The notes below the pieces were generated by a model. The model was not told the DNA's origin, did not search any database, and saw only the letters and a program-made list of their open reading frames with translations. Below are positions 14,662 to 15,444 of a stretch of 15,444 nt of DNA, piece by piece. Each line of letters opens with the position of its first letter. The first letter of the stretch is position 1. The position numbers and the translations under genes were made by a program. Source of the stretch: an uncultured Finegoldia sp. (GTDB taxonomy: Bacteria > Bacillota > Clostridia > Tissierellales > Peptoniphilaceae); the NCBI RefSeq assembly GCF_947252345.1, contig NZ_CAMXVC010000036.1, forward strand, positions 1 to 15,444, written 5' to 3'.

Positions 14662-15444
14662 ATGAATATTGCAATTATTTGTGAATACAACCCAATGCAT
14701 TTTGGGCACATTTATCAAATAAATCAAATAAAAAAAATATATCCCGATTGCAATATAATTGCCGTGATGAGTGGCAACGTTGTTCAAAGAGGCGAAATTT
14801 CTATTTTAAATAAAATTTATAAAACAAAAATGGCACTTGATAATTTAGTAGATTGTGTTGTTGAGATTCCTAGTGTGTTTTCATTGCAATCAGCTGAGAA
14901 TTTCAGCTTATATTCTATAAAAATAGTGGACAAGCTCGGATGTGATTTTGTATCATTCGGCATAGAGTCTGCAATAAGCGATTTAATTTCTTATAAGGAT
15001 TTCGTCGTCAATAATGAAGAAAATATCAAAAATTACATTAATCTCAACAAAACAAATTCTTTTAATAGAAATATCATTGATTTCGCACGAAGTAATTATG
15101 CAGATTTCTCTGAAGACATTTTTCAGTCAAATAACATATTGGCAGTCGAGTATATGAAAGCACTTGATAAGATTAATTCAAATTGCAAAATTCTTCCAAT
15201 AAAAAGAATTAACAGTAGCTATAACTCTACAAATTTAGACAGCGTTTCTTTCAGTTCAAGTTCAATTAGAGCTAATATTGAATCAATTAAACAATTATGC
15301 GATAAAATACCAAATCAAACACTTCACTATTTGAAGAATAATATTTTGAAACCAAACGATAAAATTTTAGAGCTTTTGTTTTATAAACTAATTATGGAAA
15401 AATCAACTTTTTCAAAAATAACAGGTTTCGAAGTTGGTCTTGAT
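14662..15444 (+). CDS. tmcAL: tRNA(Met) cytidine acetate ligase TmcAL (3' truncated)
   Basis: An open frame of 261 codons runs to the window end without a stop. It starts MNIAIICEYNPMHFGH, with the nucleotidyltransferase HxGH motif at His13-His16, and continues with VMSGNVVQRGE (35-45). Near the end of the visible part it has FSSSSIRANI. This is the YlbM/TmcAL family, which uses acetate and ATP to acetylate the wobble cytidine (ac4C34) of elongator tRNA-Met. The family usually has Phe at the Met12 position (NPFH). The ATG follows AAAGGA at 8 bases. The C-terminal RNA-binding part is outside the window. Confidence 0.93.
   Translation, partial: MNIAIICEYNPMHFGHIYQINQIKKIYPDCNIIAVMSGNVVQRGEISILNKIYKTKMALDNLVDCVVEIPSVFSLQSAENFSLYSIKIVDKLGCDFVSFGIESAISDLISYKDFVVNNEENIKNYINLNKTNSFNRNIIDFARSNYADFSEDIFQSNNILAVEYMKALDKINSNCKILPIKRINSSYNSTNLDSVSFSSSSIRANIESIKQLCDKIPNQTLHYLKNNILKPNDKILELLFYKLIMEKSTFSKITGFEVGLD

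Noticed and set aside
1..15444. Mobile elements, CRISPR arrays, phage remnants
   Set aside because: No transposase or integrase frames, no regularly spaced direct repeats, no terminal inverted repeats and no att-like duplications at the tRNA genes were seen.

Overview
The window looks like chromosomal core DNA of a low-GC Gram-positive anaerobe. The AT-rich base and codon use, the infC-rpmI-rplT cluster, a T-box in front of thrS, encoded CCA ends on the tRNAs and ordinary TGA stops point to Bacillota. The protein set, especially the GME-fold (DUF6873-like) protein next to hisS and the clostridial zinc-PLC-like protein, suggests Tissierellales/Peptoniphilaceae such as Finegoldia or a relative. 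The genus is inference. I see no insertion sequence, phage gene, CRISPR array or long repeat.

Layout. The left end (1-559, + strand) holds the 3' part of recX, overlapped by one base by a GIY-YIG nuclease-like gene. It converges on the translation operon infC-rpmI-rplT (1670-575, - strand) at a shared bidirectional terminator. The operon has a textbook promoter (TTGACA-17-TAGAAT), a structured leader with a terminator hairpin just before the Shine-Dalgarno sequence, and probably a non-canonical AUA start codon for infC. Upstream lies a tight three-gene unit (7696-1831, - strand) for the two halves of a heterodimeric ABC exporter and an MprF-type aminoacyl-phosphatidylglycerol synthase/flippase. 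This is a plausible envelope-defence module.

Next come thrS with a Thr-type T-box leader (9873-7777), hisS, and a gene fusing an N-terminal GNAT-like region to a C-terminal DUF6873/GME-fold domain (12311-9874). Then comes a tRNA operon, transcribed Phe-Gly-Cys from a consensus promoter and closed by an intrinsic terminator only 28 bases before the fusion gene. The right part has a two-gene unit (zinc-dependent phospholipase C-like protein and an unrecognised helical protein) with its own promoter, a divergent macro-domain-like gene, and, pointing right, the 5' part of tmcAL, which runs off the window.

Together most of the window serves translation (IF3, L35, L20, ThrRS, HisRS, three tRNAs, TmcAL). 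The ABC/MprF unit and the GNAT-GME, macro-like and zinc-PLC-like proteins are the less ordinary passengers. Almost everything from 575 to 14576 is on the - strand.
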